Below are positions 1 to 7,401 of a stretch of 10,370 bases of DNA, in pieces. How positions within the stretch are numbered: position 1 is the stretch's first letter; each line of letters starts with the position of its first letter. The notes under the pieces are model-generated. The model had not been told where the DNA came from, did not search any database, and was given only the letters and a program-made list of their open reading frames with translations. A program made the position numbers and the translations under genes. Source of the stretch: Chrysochromulina tobinii (Eukaryota; Haptophyta; Prymnesiales; Chrysochromulinaceae); the NCBI GenBank assembly GCA_001275005.1, contig JWZX01000879.1:1-10370 (forward strand). Reading direction: 5' to 3'.

Positions 1-1
1 G

Positions 2-43
2 GATACATGCAAGATACATCAAAATACATCAGGATACGTATCC
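2..43. repeat. GATACATC units and GGATACGTATCC palindrome
   Basis: GATAC/AATAC-type units start at 2, 13, 23 and 33, about one helical turn apart. The last runs into the 12-bp perfect palindrome GGATACGTATCC at 32-43. The same half-sites in the opposite order (GTATCCGGATAC) occur at 10105-10116, so the element recurs within this locus. Function unknown. Confidence 0.5.
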
Positions 44-93
44 GATAGGAAACCACCCCCAAAAAGGATAGGAAACCCCCCCGCACCCCCCAC

Positions 94-192
94 CTCAGTG
101 AGACAGTTTTCCGTCTCAGTGAGGCGGATTTTCCCACCTCAGTGAGACGGTTTTAACGACTCAATGAGGCGGGAATCGTGGCTAACTGAGAC
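94..192. repeat. Five phased CTCA-N-TGAG palindromic repeats
   Basis: Copies begin at 94, 115, 138, 160 and 182, giving spacings of 21, 23, 22 and 22 bp, close to two helical turns. The core CTCAGTGAG is an inverted repeat of CTCA/TGAG around one base. Copies 1-3 keep it, copy 4 reads CTCAATGAG, and copy 5 is diverged (CTAACTGAG). Most copies are followed by RCRG and several by a T-run, so the repeat unit is the whole ~22 bp and not only the palindrome. It lies about 350-450 bp upstream of the kelch start codon. Confidence 0.7.
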
Positions 193-481
193 AACTTTGG
201 GTTGGGTCTGTCCCTTTGGGTTGGTACCTCCGACCTTCCTACCCCGTTGGCTACAGGGGTATTCGGTTGCGCTGGTTTAGGAACTTGTGTGTTTCGACTA
301 ATTAGCTTGCTTGCTTGACACACTACAGGGCTGGAGTCATGTATTCATACAGTACTTCACGCTCCGCCACATGACCGTCGCGCCTACGAAAACGGGGGGT
401 GACGAAACGCATTGACGAAACGGAAAGATTCGTCCGCAGGGAACGTCGTCAGTGAGCGCGTCGTCCGCGGTCTCCCTGACC

Positions 482-631
482 ATGTCAAAGGCTGTCGCAG
501 TCCCAGCCTGTGTCTCTGACACGAATCAAAACACGAACAATGTCGCCGACGTCGCTGGAACTCACCTTCGAGAAGAGCCCCCTCGAGAAGAGCCCCCTCG
601 AGAAGAGCCTCTTCTCGGGCAAGCCGGCTAG
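482..631 (+). other. Upstream overlapping reading frame of the kelch gene
   Basis: An ATG at 482 opens a 49-codon frame ending with TAG at 629-631. It is shifted relative to the kelch frame and overlaps its start at 540. Where it crosses the 15-bp repeat it encodes REEPP units. If the transcript begins upstream of 482, scanning ribosomes would meet this ATG first, which could lower translation of the kelch protein. Whether the mRNA includes it is unknown, so this is a candidate only. Confidence 0.3.
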
Positions 632-1904
632 CCGCGGTGCAGGCCTTGGAGTCGTCTTCATCGCTTTCCTCGTTCCATTCGCGCTTGCGGTGGCCGCATT
701 GATCGTTTGCGGTACGATGCTCACGCGTATCAACGACCTCGAGGACCAATTGCGCGTATACACGCGCGCAGGCGCGGTCCTCAGTGAGTCGCCGATTGCA
801 CCGGCTGGCTTTACAACCACCTCGTCCCTTTCCACGGGTTCGGGAGGCTGGGCGCTTAGCCCGGACCTCATGCCCTCGCCTCGGTCGGACCTTCAAACTG
901 TTGCGTGCAACGGCACGATCGTCGTGCTGGGCGGCCTCGATGCTAACGGTACCGTTCGTGGCGAGGTGTGGACGTACGACGCCGTCTACGAGACGTACGC
1001 CGCGGCCGCGCCCATGCCGAAGCCCCGGTTCCGGTTTGGTGCCGCGTGCCTTTCGAATCGTGTCTACGTCGCGGGTGGCTTCGAAAATTCGACGGCGGGC
1101 GAGATGGGGTGGAGCCTCGCCTCGTGCGACGTGTACGACGTCGCTGCGAACTCATGGGCGGGCGCGCGTACCTGCCCCGATCTCCGCGTAGCCCGTGGCG
1201 ACCTCGCCTTTGCAGCGACGGCCGGGCAGCTCCATGCCATCGGCGGTTACGATTGGAACTACAAAGCCCTGGATGTGCACGAGGTCCTGAGCGTGCACGA
1301 GGCCCATGTGGGCGCGTCGTGGGCCGTCGCGCCGCCAATGCCACTCGCCAAGGGCGATGTACAGGCCGCCGTCGTGGGCAATCGCATCTTCGTGCCGGGT
1401 GGCTGGGGTGGTCCCGACATGACCTTTCTGAACGAGCTTGCGGTGTACGACCCTGCGAGCGCGGCGTGGGAGGAGCGCACTCCCATGCACGCGCCGCGTG
1501 GCGACCATGCGGTCATTGCGCTCGATGGGCGACTCCTCGTTCTCGGCGGTGAGCGCTGGTCGGGCGAGGAGCTGCCCGCCTCGTGTGCGTACGCATGGGG
1601 GCCCGAGTGTAACGTCAACCTGATCCCGATGCATGGCGTTGAGATGTACGACGTCGAGGATGACACGTGGACGGAGCTCTGCCCCATGCCCTCCTCGCGC
1701 TTTCGGTTCGGGGCGGCGCCCGTTTCCGCCGACTCTGTGTTCGGCGCCGCGACCCCTACCGGCTTTCACCACAGCCCATCGGAGGGCGCCATCCTTACGT
1801 TTGGTGGGCATGAGCACGGCGAGCTCGCCGTCAGCACCAATTGGAACTTCCACTATGTCCGCCGCGCCTCCCTCTACGTTCATAGCACCGTCCCGCGCGA
1901 ATAA
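540..1904 (+). CDS. Type II membrane protein with kelch beta-propeller ectodomain
   Basis: This 454-residue protein starts at the first in-frame ATG (540); the frame is open slightly further upstream but only with non-ATG codons. Residues 11-25 are three EKSPL-type units encoded by a 15-bp tandem repeat. A hydrophobic segment at about 36-58 is the single membrane anchor, followed by a short heptad-like stretch (61-74) and an S/T/G-rich linker. From about 120 to 445 there are six kelch motifs with GG pairs at 131-132, 179-180, 235-236, 287-288, 336-337 and 422-423, each preceded by hydrophobic strands and followed by Y/W positions (VYD, TYD, MYD). N-glycosylation sequons occur at N124, N136 and N183. 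Kelch propellers are protein or glycan interaction domains. The basic, signal-peptide-free N-terminus suggests type II topology with the propeller outside the cytoplasm or in the Golgi lumen. The ligand is unknown. No galactose-oxidase catalytic motif was recognised. Confidence 0.88.
   Translation: MSPTSLELTFEKSPLEKSPLEKSLFSGKPASRGAGLGVVFIAFLVPFALAVAALIVCGTMLTRINDLEDQLRVYTRAGAVLSESPIAPAGFTTTSSLSTGSGGWALSPDLMPSPRSDLQTVACNGTIVVLGGLDANGTVRGEVWTYDAVYETYAAAAPMPKPRFRFGAACLSNRVYVAGGFENSTAGEMGWSLASCDVYDVAANSWAGARTCPDLRVARGDLAFAATAGQLHAIGGYDWNYKALDVHEVLSVHEAHVGASWAVAPPMPLAKGDVQAAVVGNRIFVPGGWGGPDMTFLNELAVYDPASAAWEERTPMHAPRGDHAVIALDGRLLVLGGERWSGEELPASCAYAWGPECNVNLIPMHGVEMYDVEDDTWTELCPMPSSRFRFGAAPVSADSVFGAATPTGFHHSPSEGAILTFGGHEHGELAVSTNWNFHYVRRASLYVHSTVPRE
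567..611 (+). repeat. 15-bp in-frame tandem repeat (3 copies)
   Basis: Three units, 567-581, 582-596 and 597-611, follow the pattern YTCGAGAAGAGCCYC with only edge differences. They encode EKSPL units in the cytoplasmic tail of the kelch protein just before the membrane anchor. Near-identity at the DNA level suggests recent slippage, so copy number may vary between strains. Confidence 0.8.
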
Positions 1905-2494
1905 CGGTCGGGAGCCGCGCGCCAGCGACACGTGCGTCCGAGGGGCGGCCGTGGGGGCGGCGAGGGCTGTGGGGTGAGGCGCTATGCTGGAAGCAGGGGT
2001 GGCAAGTGACCGCAGGGCCAAGCCGCTCGGCGCCACCATGGGGGGAGGAGGGTGCAGGGCGAGCGGAGGGGCCAAGGCTCCGCTCGTCACCGAGCCATGG
2101 GGCACGGTGGTCACATGTAACTACGGAGGTTACATGTAACTACCGTCTGTGGCGATACCTCCCGAGTCAAGTAGCTACGGGGCGGCGAGTCACATGGTAT
2201 GATGGAGTCGACGGAAGTGGAAAGAGCGGCGACGCGCGCGACGCTCCCGCGAGACACGCGCGACGAGAGGTAGAAAGGCGGACCAGAAAGCAAACCAACC
2301 CCCATTTCGTTTCTGAGAACAGAGAAAAGACCATCCTCGAGACAGGAGACACACAGCGGGGAGACACGACACGCGACTGGCGAGCTGCAAGTCGGCTAAT
2401 CACGCGATCGTCTCAAGGCCCATGGAAAGCATCTAGCCGAGCATGGAAAATAAGTATGGTGGCCCTCGTGATGGCTGCCCTTGCCCCGCAGACC
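1905..2494. other. Convergent intergenic region, no gene recognised
   Basis: This separates the 3' ends of the kelch gene (plus, stop at 1902-1904) and the armadillo-like gene (minus, stop at 2497-2495). Long open frames cross it but have composition unlike the neighbouring genes and no recognisable domain. The notable content is the paired ACATGTAACTAC repeat near 2113-2143. The segment presumably holds both 3' UTRs and polyadenylation sites; no canonical AATAAA was noticed. Confidence 0.5.
2113..2143. repeat. Paired ACATGTAACTAC repeat with TTACATGTAA palindrome
   Basis: ACATGTAACTAC occurs at 2113-2124 and again at 2132-2143. The second copy is embedded in the 12-bp perfect palindrome GTTACATGTAAC (2129-2140). 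The palindrome contains TGTAA on both strands. TGTAA is the polyadenylation signal typical of chlorophyte algae, and this site lies between two converging genes, so it could serve both. That role is inference and depends on the lineage. Confidence 0.45.
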
Positions 2495-3873
2495 TTAGAG
2501 CGAGAGCATCCACAAGTTGAACTCCAAGGACCATTTGGGTAGCGCCTTTTTAGCGCGCCGTCGGATGGCTGGCTCGTGACGGATGATCGCCATCAGCAGC
2601 ACCCTCCCCATGTTCCAGATGCAGAGCGCCGGCGCGGGCGTGCGTGTGAGTTGCTCGACGATCAACTCGATGCAGCCCGCCTGTGCCGCCTGGTGCCGTC
2701 CCTCGGACACGTCGTCGTCGTCGCCATCGACGAAGCCAAAAAGGGCGAGGTAGGCGGCGTGCAGCACGGGCGTGTTGTCTGCATGAAGTCGCATCGCACT
2801 CCCGAGAGCGCTCACGACACCGCTTCGGTAGGCGCGCGTGCGTAGCCGTTGCGACGAAGTTGGACCGGTTGGTTGCACCTCGCGCATCGCCGCACGCGAT
2901 GTCGCATCGAGGTGCGCGTCGCCCCCCCGCTCGGCGTCCAGACCGCCCCGTACGAGCTCGAGGCTGATGGAGGCGAGCAAGGTACATGCAAGCTCCTGCA
3001 CATCAGCGCTGGATCGCGCGAGCTGCATCGCATGCACCAATACGTCCAGAATGTGCGCCTCGGGCCGCGGCAGCAGAGGCGGCACCGACAATCCGTGGCC
3101 GCCCGCACCACTGCTGCCGCCTTCGGCTTCGGACAGGGCTAGCGCGAGCGCGAAGTCCGAGGACGTGTCCGGCACCAGCGGCAGCGGCGTGGGCGGCGGC
3201 ACCGCAGAGGCGCCAAGAGCCGTCGACGTCATCATCGTCGTCGTCATCCGCTGCTTGCCCGTGCTCTTCGCCGAGCTGTTGCCGCTGGGGTCCGCAGCTT
3301 CACCCAAATTTTCGACGCCTGCAATCCGTGCGGTGGCCATGTCCCATTCAGGCGCACGCCACGTTGTCTGCTCATCCGCGGACTCCGAGCTGCCGCCGAG
3401 TGCGGGCATCTCGGCGATCAGCGCTCGGATGGGCATACTACGCAAGAGCCACAGCGAGGCGAGCTGAATCGTGACGTCTTCCGGTGCGTTAAGCATGTCA
3501 GTGAGTATGGATTGACTCGAACGCGCCTCCTGAAACGGGACCAGCGATGGCGGTGGCGTCGGGCTGATGTTCATGAGCTCGAGCGCCTCGAGCGCACGCT
3601 TTCGCAGCTTGTCATCGGTCGCGGTTGAGGTGCTGCGCTTGATCCTGCCAACAGCGCCAAGAGCGCGGACCTGCAGCACGGTCATGATGGCCCTCGTGTA
3701 AGCCTCACTCACACGAACTTGAGAAAGAAGCCGTCGGCGCGGCGGATCGCGTATTTCTTGAGCCCCCCAAAAGTTTGGAAGGCACGGCAGCCCCGTACAA
3801 GTCCCGCCACACCCCCCGGTCGCACAGGATCCCCCGGGCTTTCGTCATAGGTGCGCACTGAGATATCGCCCAT
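2495..3873 (-). CDS. Armadillo/HEAT-like helical protein with a UIM; frame join near 3712
   Basis: The main body (3670-2495, 391 codons) has no ATG at its upstream edge; its first internal ATG is at 3685. A second minus-strand frame begins with ATG at 3873 and gives 53 protein-like residues (start MGDISVRTYDE, end DGFFLKF) up to 3715, then stops at TGA 3711-3709. Joining the two restores one protein of about 444 residues. The join could be a 44-nt GT-AG intron (3714-3671, GTGTGAG to CTGCAG) or an extra GT in GTGTGAG, which would keep residues SEAYTRAIMTVLQ. The C-terminal half has helix-pair segments resembling armadillo/HEAT repeats. Residues encoded by 3154-3122 fit the UIM pattern. A Ser/Thr/Pro/Met-rich linker separates the N-terminal helices from the UIM. 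A ubiquitin-binding adaptor is inferred; no family was firmly identified. Confidence 0.68.
3122..3154 (-). other. Ubiquitin-interacting motif (UIM) match
   Basis: The encoded FALALALSEAE, preceded by SSD, fits the UIM core of hydrophobic-x-x-Ala-x-x-x-Ser-x-x-acidic at every defined position, with an Asp just before it. UIMs are single helices that bind ubiquitin through the central Ala and Ser. The usual N-terminal acidic cluster is weak here (one Asp), so binding could be weak. Some chance match is possible in an Ala/Leu-rich protein. Confidence 0.5.
3671..3714 (-). other. Candidate 44-nt intron or 2-nt frame break
   Basis: On the minus strand the segment starts GTGTGAGTGAGG and ends GTGCTGCAG. 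Removing it joins the two frames of the armadillo-like gene in phase. However, it also reads as a plausible helix in the downstream frame (SEAYTRAIMTVLQ, 12 of 14 codons ending in G or C), so a GT duplication or a sequence error fits equally well. One transcript read would decide. Confidence 0.4.
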
Positions 3874-3986
3874 GACAGCGCGCGTGTTTGCTCAGAACGG
3901 TCGTCGTCACAGCAGTCGAACAACCTTTTGGCCGGCTCCGCTCCGCGGCAGGTTGGAACGAACCTTCGAACGGACCCTGCCAGCTG
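3874..3986. promoter_or_regulatory. Short divergent promoter region
   Basis: About 113 bp separate the minus-strand ATG at 3873 from the plus-strand ATG at 3987, so both genes probably share this control region. No TATA-like box is visible. The plus-strand frame of the FG-GAP gene is open back to a stop at 3873-3875 without another ATG, so part of this interval may be coding, and CTGCCAG ending at 3983 could be a splice acceptor for an unseen 5' exon. Confidence 0.4.
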
Positions 3987-6541
3987 ATGGCTGCCGAAAG
4001 TTTGCTCAAGTTGGCGGTGCCTGTGTCTTCTGGCGACCAGTTTGGATGCTCCATCGCCTTGGACAATATGGATTTTGCGCTCATCGGAGCCCGTAACGAC
4101 ACCGTGCGGTCTGGCGCTGTTGGAGCAGGTGTTGCATACTGGATGCGATTGCGATCAAATACAGTGAACGCCAGCGCCGTTTTGCTCCAAGTGCTGCGCG
4201 CACCGGACGCCGTACCAGGCTCACAATTTGGGGCCGCCGTGGCAATCAAGGATGGCTACATGGTCGTTGGCGCGCCGCTGCAACTCATCGATCCGTTCTA
4301 CCCGAATTCTGTATCACCTGTATCACCGCCCGGCGTATGGCGAGTCGCCGGAGCTGCGTACGTGTGGCGGTACACGACCGGCCCGCCGTCCACGTATGTG
4401 CGACGCCTCACGTCGGATGCGCCCACGGCCGACTATCGCTTCGGCTCTGCCGTCGCGATCAATGCAGGGCGCGTCGTGGTCGGCGAGAGCCCAGAGTCCT
4501 ATCCTGCGGGTAGTCCGCTTCCATCTCACAATGGCAACGTGTACATCTTCAATTTGACAAGCGGCGTGCTGCTGGCCAAGCTATGGCCCGTAGATCCGGT
4601 GAACGGCACCCAGATCACGGGCTGCTTCGGCTTCGGCGCGGCGCTTGCATTCACGGATGGGCTGCTCGCCGTCGGCTCGCCTCGGGCGAAGGCCCCTTGT
4701 GCATATGGTGCGCGATGGGGTGCAGTGTGGGTCTTCGAGACAGCTGGTTGGAATCAGACCGCCAAAATCTTGCCTGCGAGGAGCGAGGGCGCCCTCCGCA
4801 GCGAATTCGGCTTCTCGATCGCGTGGCAGCGTCGGTCGGACGGCAACGGGTTCTCGCTGCTCGTCGGCGCCCCAGGGCTCTTGGACATGGGCGCCGTGTA
4901 CACGTTCGGCCCCTTTGACAACCAAAACTCATCGCAACACGCTCGCGTTGCCTCCGAACCCTGGGGCTCCGAGAACGCGTCCCAAACTCGTCCGTGGGCT
5001 CCGCGTCTGCTTGGCGACACCGTTGGCGCCGGCCGCTTCGGCCACTCCATCTCCATCGATTCCGATAGCGGCGTCGCGCTCGCATCCGCGACGACGCGCT
5101 TCACGGCGCAAGGCCCCAACACTGGCGGCGTCAACCTGCTTCGGCACTGGGTGGTAGGTGGCTGCGAGACGACTGCGGCATCGCAACCAACGTGTACTTT
5201 TGGGGACTGCGTGCTCATCTCCGATCCGAACAGCCCCGTGAATAGCCGCTCCTCGCCACCCTGGCCTCCGGCAAGTCCCCCTCCGCCAGCCGCACCCCCT
5301 GGCTTGGGCTGCGTGCGCATGCCATTGCCGCTGTCGCACGTCATGCCACGTCCGCTATGGGGCACTGATACCGAGGATCTCGACGAGTTTGGGACGAGCG
5401 TAGCGCTGAATAGCAATGGCTTGGGACTCGTCGGCGCAAGTAAGCATGCAGGCACTGGCGCCCTCTATCTATTCGTGCCGCCTCCGTTCGCCCCCCCCCC
5501 CGGAACCTGCCCCCGCCGCCACACAGTAGGCCGCCACCGAGCCCTCTGCCGCCGATGCGCCCGCCCGCCCCGCCCGCGCAAATCAACGACTCACTCACGA
5601 TGATGTCTGTTGGGATAGCGGTGGGCACGGTGTCCTCAATCGGCGCCGTCCTCGTCCTGATGAGCATCCTTTCTGTCCTCCGGGCCAGGGCGCGAGCTGC
5701 GGGCGCGCGTGTCCAGCCTCCGGCCAACGGTAAGCACCGGCGCGTCCATTTCAGCGAGGAGCGTGTGGAGAAGCAGGTGCAGGAGCCCAGCCCAGGGATC
5801 CTGGTCGTGCTGCCGGCGGCGCCGGGCGCCGAAGGTGCCGAGGTTATAGACGGCGTCCACGTTTACATTTGGAGACAATATGTCGACCCAGCGTCCGACA
5901 AGTCGTACTACGTGAATGCGAAGGGCCAGACGACGTGGGACCTCCCCGACGCGGATGCAAAAAAGCCGCGCGCACCAGCGCGAGCGGAGCCTGTGCGAGA
6001 ACGGGCATCGACCCCCCCGAGCTCACTGCTGACTCCCGATCTCGCCAAATTGCCTGGTGCATCAGAAATTTTGCCTAAATTTGAGCCCTTTGCTCAACAA
6101 GCAGATGCGCAGTGGGAGGCCTTCCAAGCGAAGCGGAAGGCCCCTAGAAGTAGACCAGGGACAGCCGTCGCCAAACCCCCTCTCGTCTCTGAACCGCGGC
6201 CCACGACGGCGCCGAGCGTGTGCCAGAGCTCGCCCGGCGGCTCGTCCGTACGGCAGCGGTTGCGCAGCACCGTGGTCGACTTTGTCCAGCCGCCATCCGC
6301 TGTGATCGCATACATGCAAGCAAAGACGGAGCGCATCTCGAGGAAGCCCGGCACGAGCCGGCCAATTATTGTATCTGCCCCGGGCGAGGACGCTGCAAGA
6401 ATCGATCATTTCCCACAGGCACCCGTGGGTGAGGGCCTAGACGAGGCGGCTGCAGTTATCGATCATGTCCGACAGGCTCCCGTGGGTGAGGGGGGACGAG
6501 GCGTGGACGAGGCGGCGGCGACGGGCGATCGAGGCAAGTGA
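3987..6541 (+). CDS. FG-GAP propeller, single-pass membrane protein with cytoplasmic WW domain (frame break at C-run)
   Basis: From ATG 3987 the first frame gives seven FG-GAP motifs with FG pairs at residues 19-20, 81-82, 152-153, 217-218, 274-275, 351-352 and 468-469, several followed by VVGA/LVGA-type strands. It has many N-glycosylation sequons (for example N59, N61, N189, N206, N256) and a Pro-rich spacer (424-438) before the seventh. In the C-run at 5491-5501 this frame becomes Arg-rich and stops at 5601-5603. The frame one step away continues Pro-rich, then has a membrane segment (about 5597-5680), a basic stop-transfer stretch, a WW domain and a tail ending at 6541. One missing C would unite them. 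FG-GAP propellers act in cell-surface adhesion; WW domains bind Pro-rich partners. No signal peptide is visible, so a 5' exon or upstream start may be missing. The merged model is inference; both halves look genuinely coding. Confidence 0.75.
5491..5501 (+). other. Run of 11 C at the frame break
   Basis: An 11-base C homopolymer follows codons for VPPPFA. Before it the coding frame is that of the FG-GAP domain. After it the Pro-rich coding sense (PPPPHSRPPPSPLPP) is in the other frame, while the original frame turns Arg/Cys-rich and ends at 5603. Adding one C, or removing two, restores a single frame. Homopolymer miscounting in sequencing is the simplest cause; genuine slippage is possible. 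Confidence 0.75.
5870..5947 (+). other. WW domain
   Basis: The encoded segment starts with Trp in IWRQYVDPASDKSYYVNAKG and ends with TTWDLP. It has the two signature tryptophans, the YY pair, the conserved Asn, the Thr before the second Trp and the closing Pro, in WW order. It follows a membrane segment and a basic juxtamembrane stretch, so it should lie in the cytoplasm and bind Pro-rich ligands. Class preference is not evident by eye. Confidence 0.82.
6401..6517 (+). repeat. Two-copy repeat in the C-terminal tail of the WW protein
   Basis: Two units starting at 6401 and 6458 (57 nt apart) encode IDHxxQAPVGEG followed by DEAAA. The second has an extra GRG insertion. DNA similarity is high (ATCGATCATKTC, CAGGCNCCCGTGGGTGAGG), suggesting a fairly recent in-frame duplication at the end of the cytoplasmic tail. 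Confidence 0.7.
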
Positions 6542-7401
6542 GTAAGGCGGGTGCTGTTGAGAAGGTGCTAGGTGGGCGCGCTGCCGCTAAGGAGGTGCAG
6601 ATGACCAAAACCCGAATCGGCTGCTTCGCCATCAGCGCGGCGATCCGTTCGTACCCTAACCTCTCAGGCCAACCCCCGCCCACATAACGCACCTGTCCAG
6701 GACGCGGCCTCAGGCTCAGCCACGCCCTACCGTGGGCCAGCATTTTATGCATTTCGCTTTTCGGGTTTTGGCACCCCCCAAAACGAACATCGTGTGTTGG
6801 TTGTAAGTACTGTATATTCTCTGACCCCCCAATGTCTCACTGGGACCCAGGTCGGACCCGCCCGCCGCCCGCGGACCGACCGGACCGCCGGACGATTCAC
6901 GAAAACGTACCGGCAATTCCGGGATTCATACATTCATGCGTACTTGGGTTCCGTTCCCCTCGTTAGCCTTACAGCCGATCGCCCCACCTAAGGTGAAGCG
7001 GTCGCACCTACAGCTCGCGTACCCCGTTGCGCTCACTATGTTGAAACACCATACCGTGTGAAACCGGACCATAGAGGATAGAGCGGAGCACCGTACGGGG
7101 CAACTACCTGTGTTGCCCGATGTTGGAGTGCGGTGCGAATCGACGCGGTTTATGTACGCGCCACATTTTTGCGTTCGTATGTACTGTAATCGATCTGACA
7201 AGACATGCAAATATTGCCTCTCATGATTTTATGTGCGGCCGTCGTGCAGACTCGAGACTCAGAGGTGAGACTCGGCTGCATCGTGCTCCTTGAGTCCCTT
7301 GCTTTATCATGTGGCCTGAGTACTTAGTGAATAGCTGAAACCCGCACGCTTCCTGCGTGCGCCATCCCTCGCGTCGCGGCTATCTGCTTCATCGTCGAGG
7401 A
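6542..7401. other. Convergent intergenic region, no gene recognised
   Basis: This lies between the stop of the FG-GAP/WW gene (plus, 6541) and that of the EF-hand gene (minus, 7402). Its composition is less GC-rich than the flanking coding sequence, especially 6720-7320. Open frames here are short, disagree with each other and show no domain. A 28-codon ATG frame at 6601-6687 is not convincing. It presumably holds both 3' UTRs; TGTAA occurs at about 6804 on the plus strand and TTACA at about 6969, neither clearly positioned as a polyadenylation signal. Confidence 0.5.

Larger units (their letters stand above)
1..539. promoter_or_regulatory. Repeat-rich 5' flank of the kelch gene
   Basis: No convincing protein gene lies here. 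The segment holds short degenerate direct repeats: GATACATC-like units about 10 bp apart (2-39), two GATAGGAAACC copies (44-54 and 67-77), five CTCA-N-TGAG-type sites about 22 bp apart (94-192) and two TGACGAAACG copies 13 bp apart (400-409 and 413-422). It runs up to the kelch start codon at 540 on the plus strand, so promoter and 5' leader are the natural reading. I see no TATA box. Several ATGs precede the main start, including one at 482 that opens an overlapping upstream frame. That the repeats bind regulators is inference only. Confidence 0.5.

Noticed and set aside
94-192. CRISPR array
   Set aside because: Units are about 22 bp, degenerate and without unique spacers; the gene content is eukaryotic.
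384-896. Minus-strand frames over the kelch 5' part
   Set aside because: Their Leu/Glu/Gly repeats are only the complement of the 15-bp repeat; no independent coding signal.
1152-2114. 320-codon minus-strand frame under the kelch gene
   Set aside because: Low-complexity Arg/Pro/Ala composition and no domain, while the plus frame shows six kelch motifs.
2006-2542. 178-codon plus-strand frame in the convergent spacer
   Set aside because: Arg/Thr/Ser-rich with no domain, no ATG at the edge, and it runs into the 3' end of the minus-strand gene.
5502-5603. Basic Arg/Cys-rich tail as the true end of the FG-GAP protein
   Set aside because: Its composition changes abruptly at the C-run, while the alternate frame continues Pro-rich into a membrane span and WW domain.
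6538-6600. GTGAGTAAGG at 6538 as a splice donor extending the WW gene to another exon
   Set aside because: The acceptor at 6600 would bring an immediate stop; the TGA at 6539-6541 is an adequate end.
6601-6687. 28-codon frame starting with ATG
   Set aside because: Too short, no domain, and it lies in a spacer of lower coding character.
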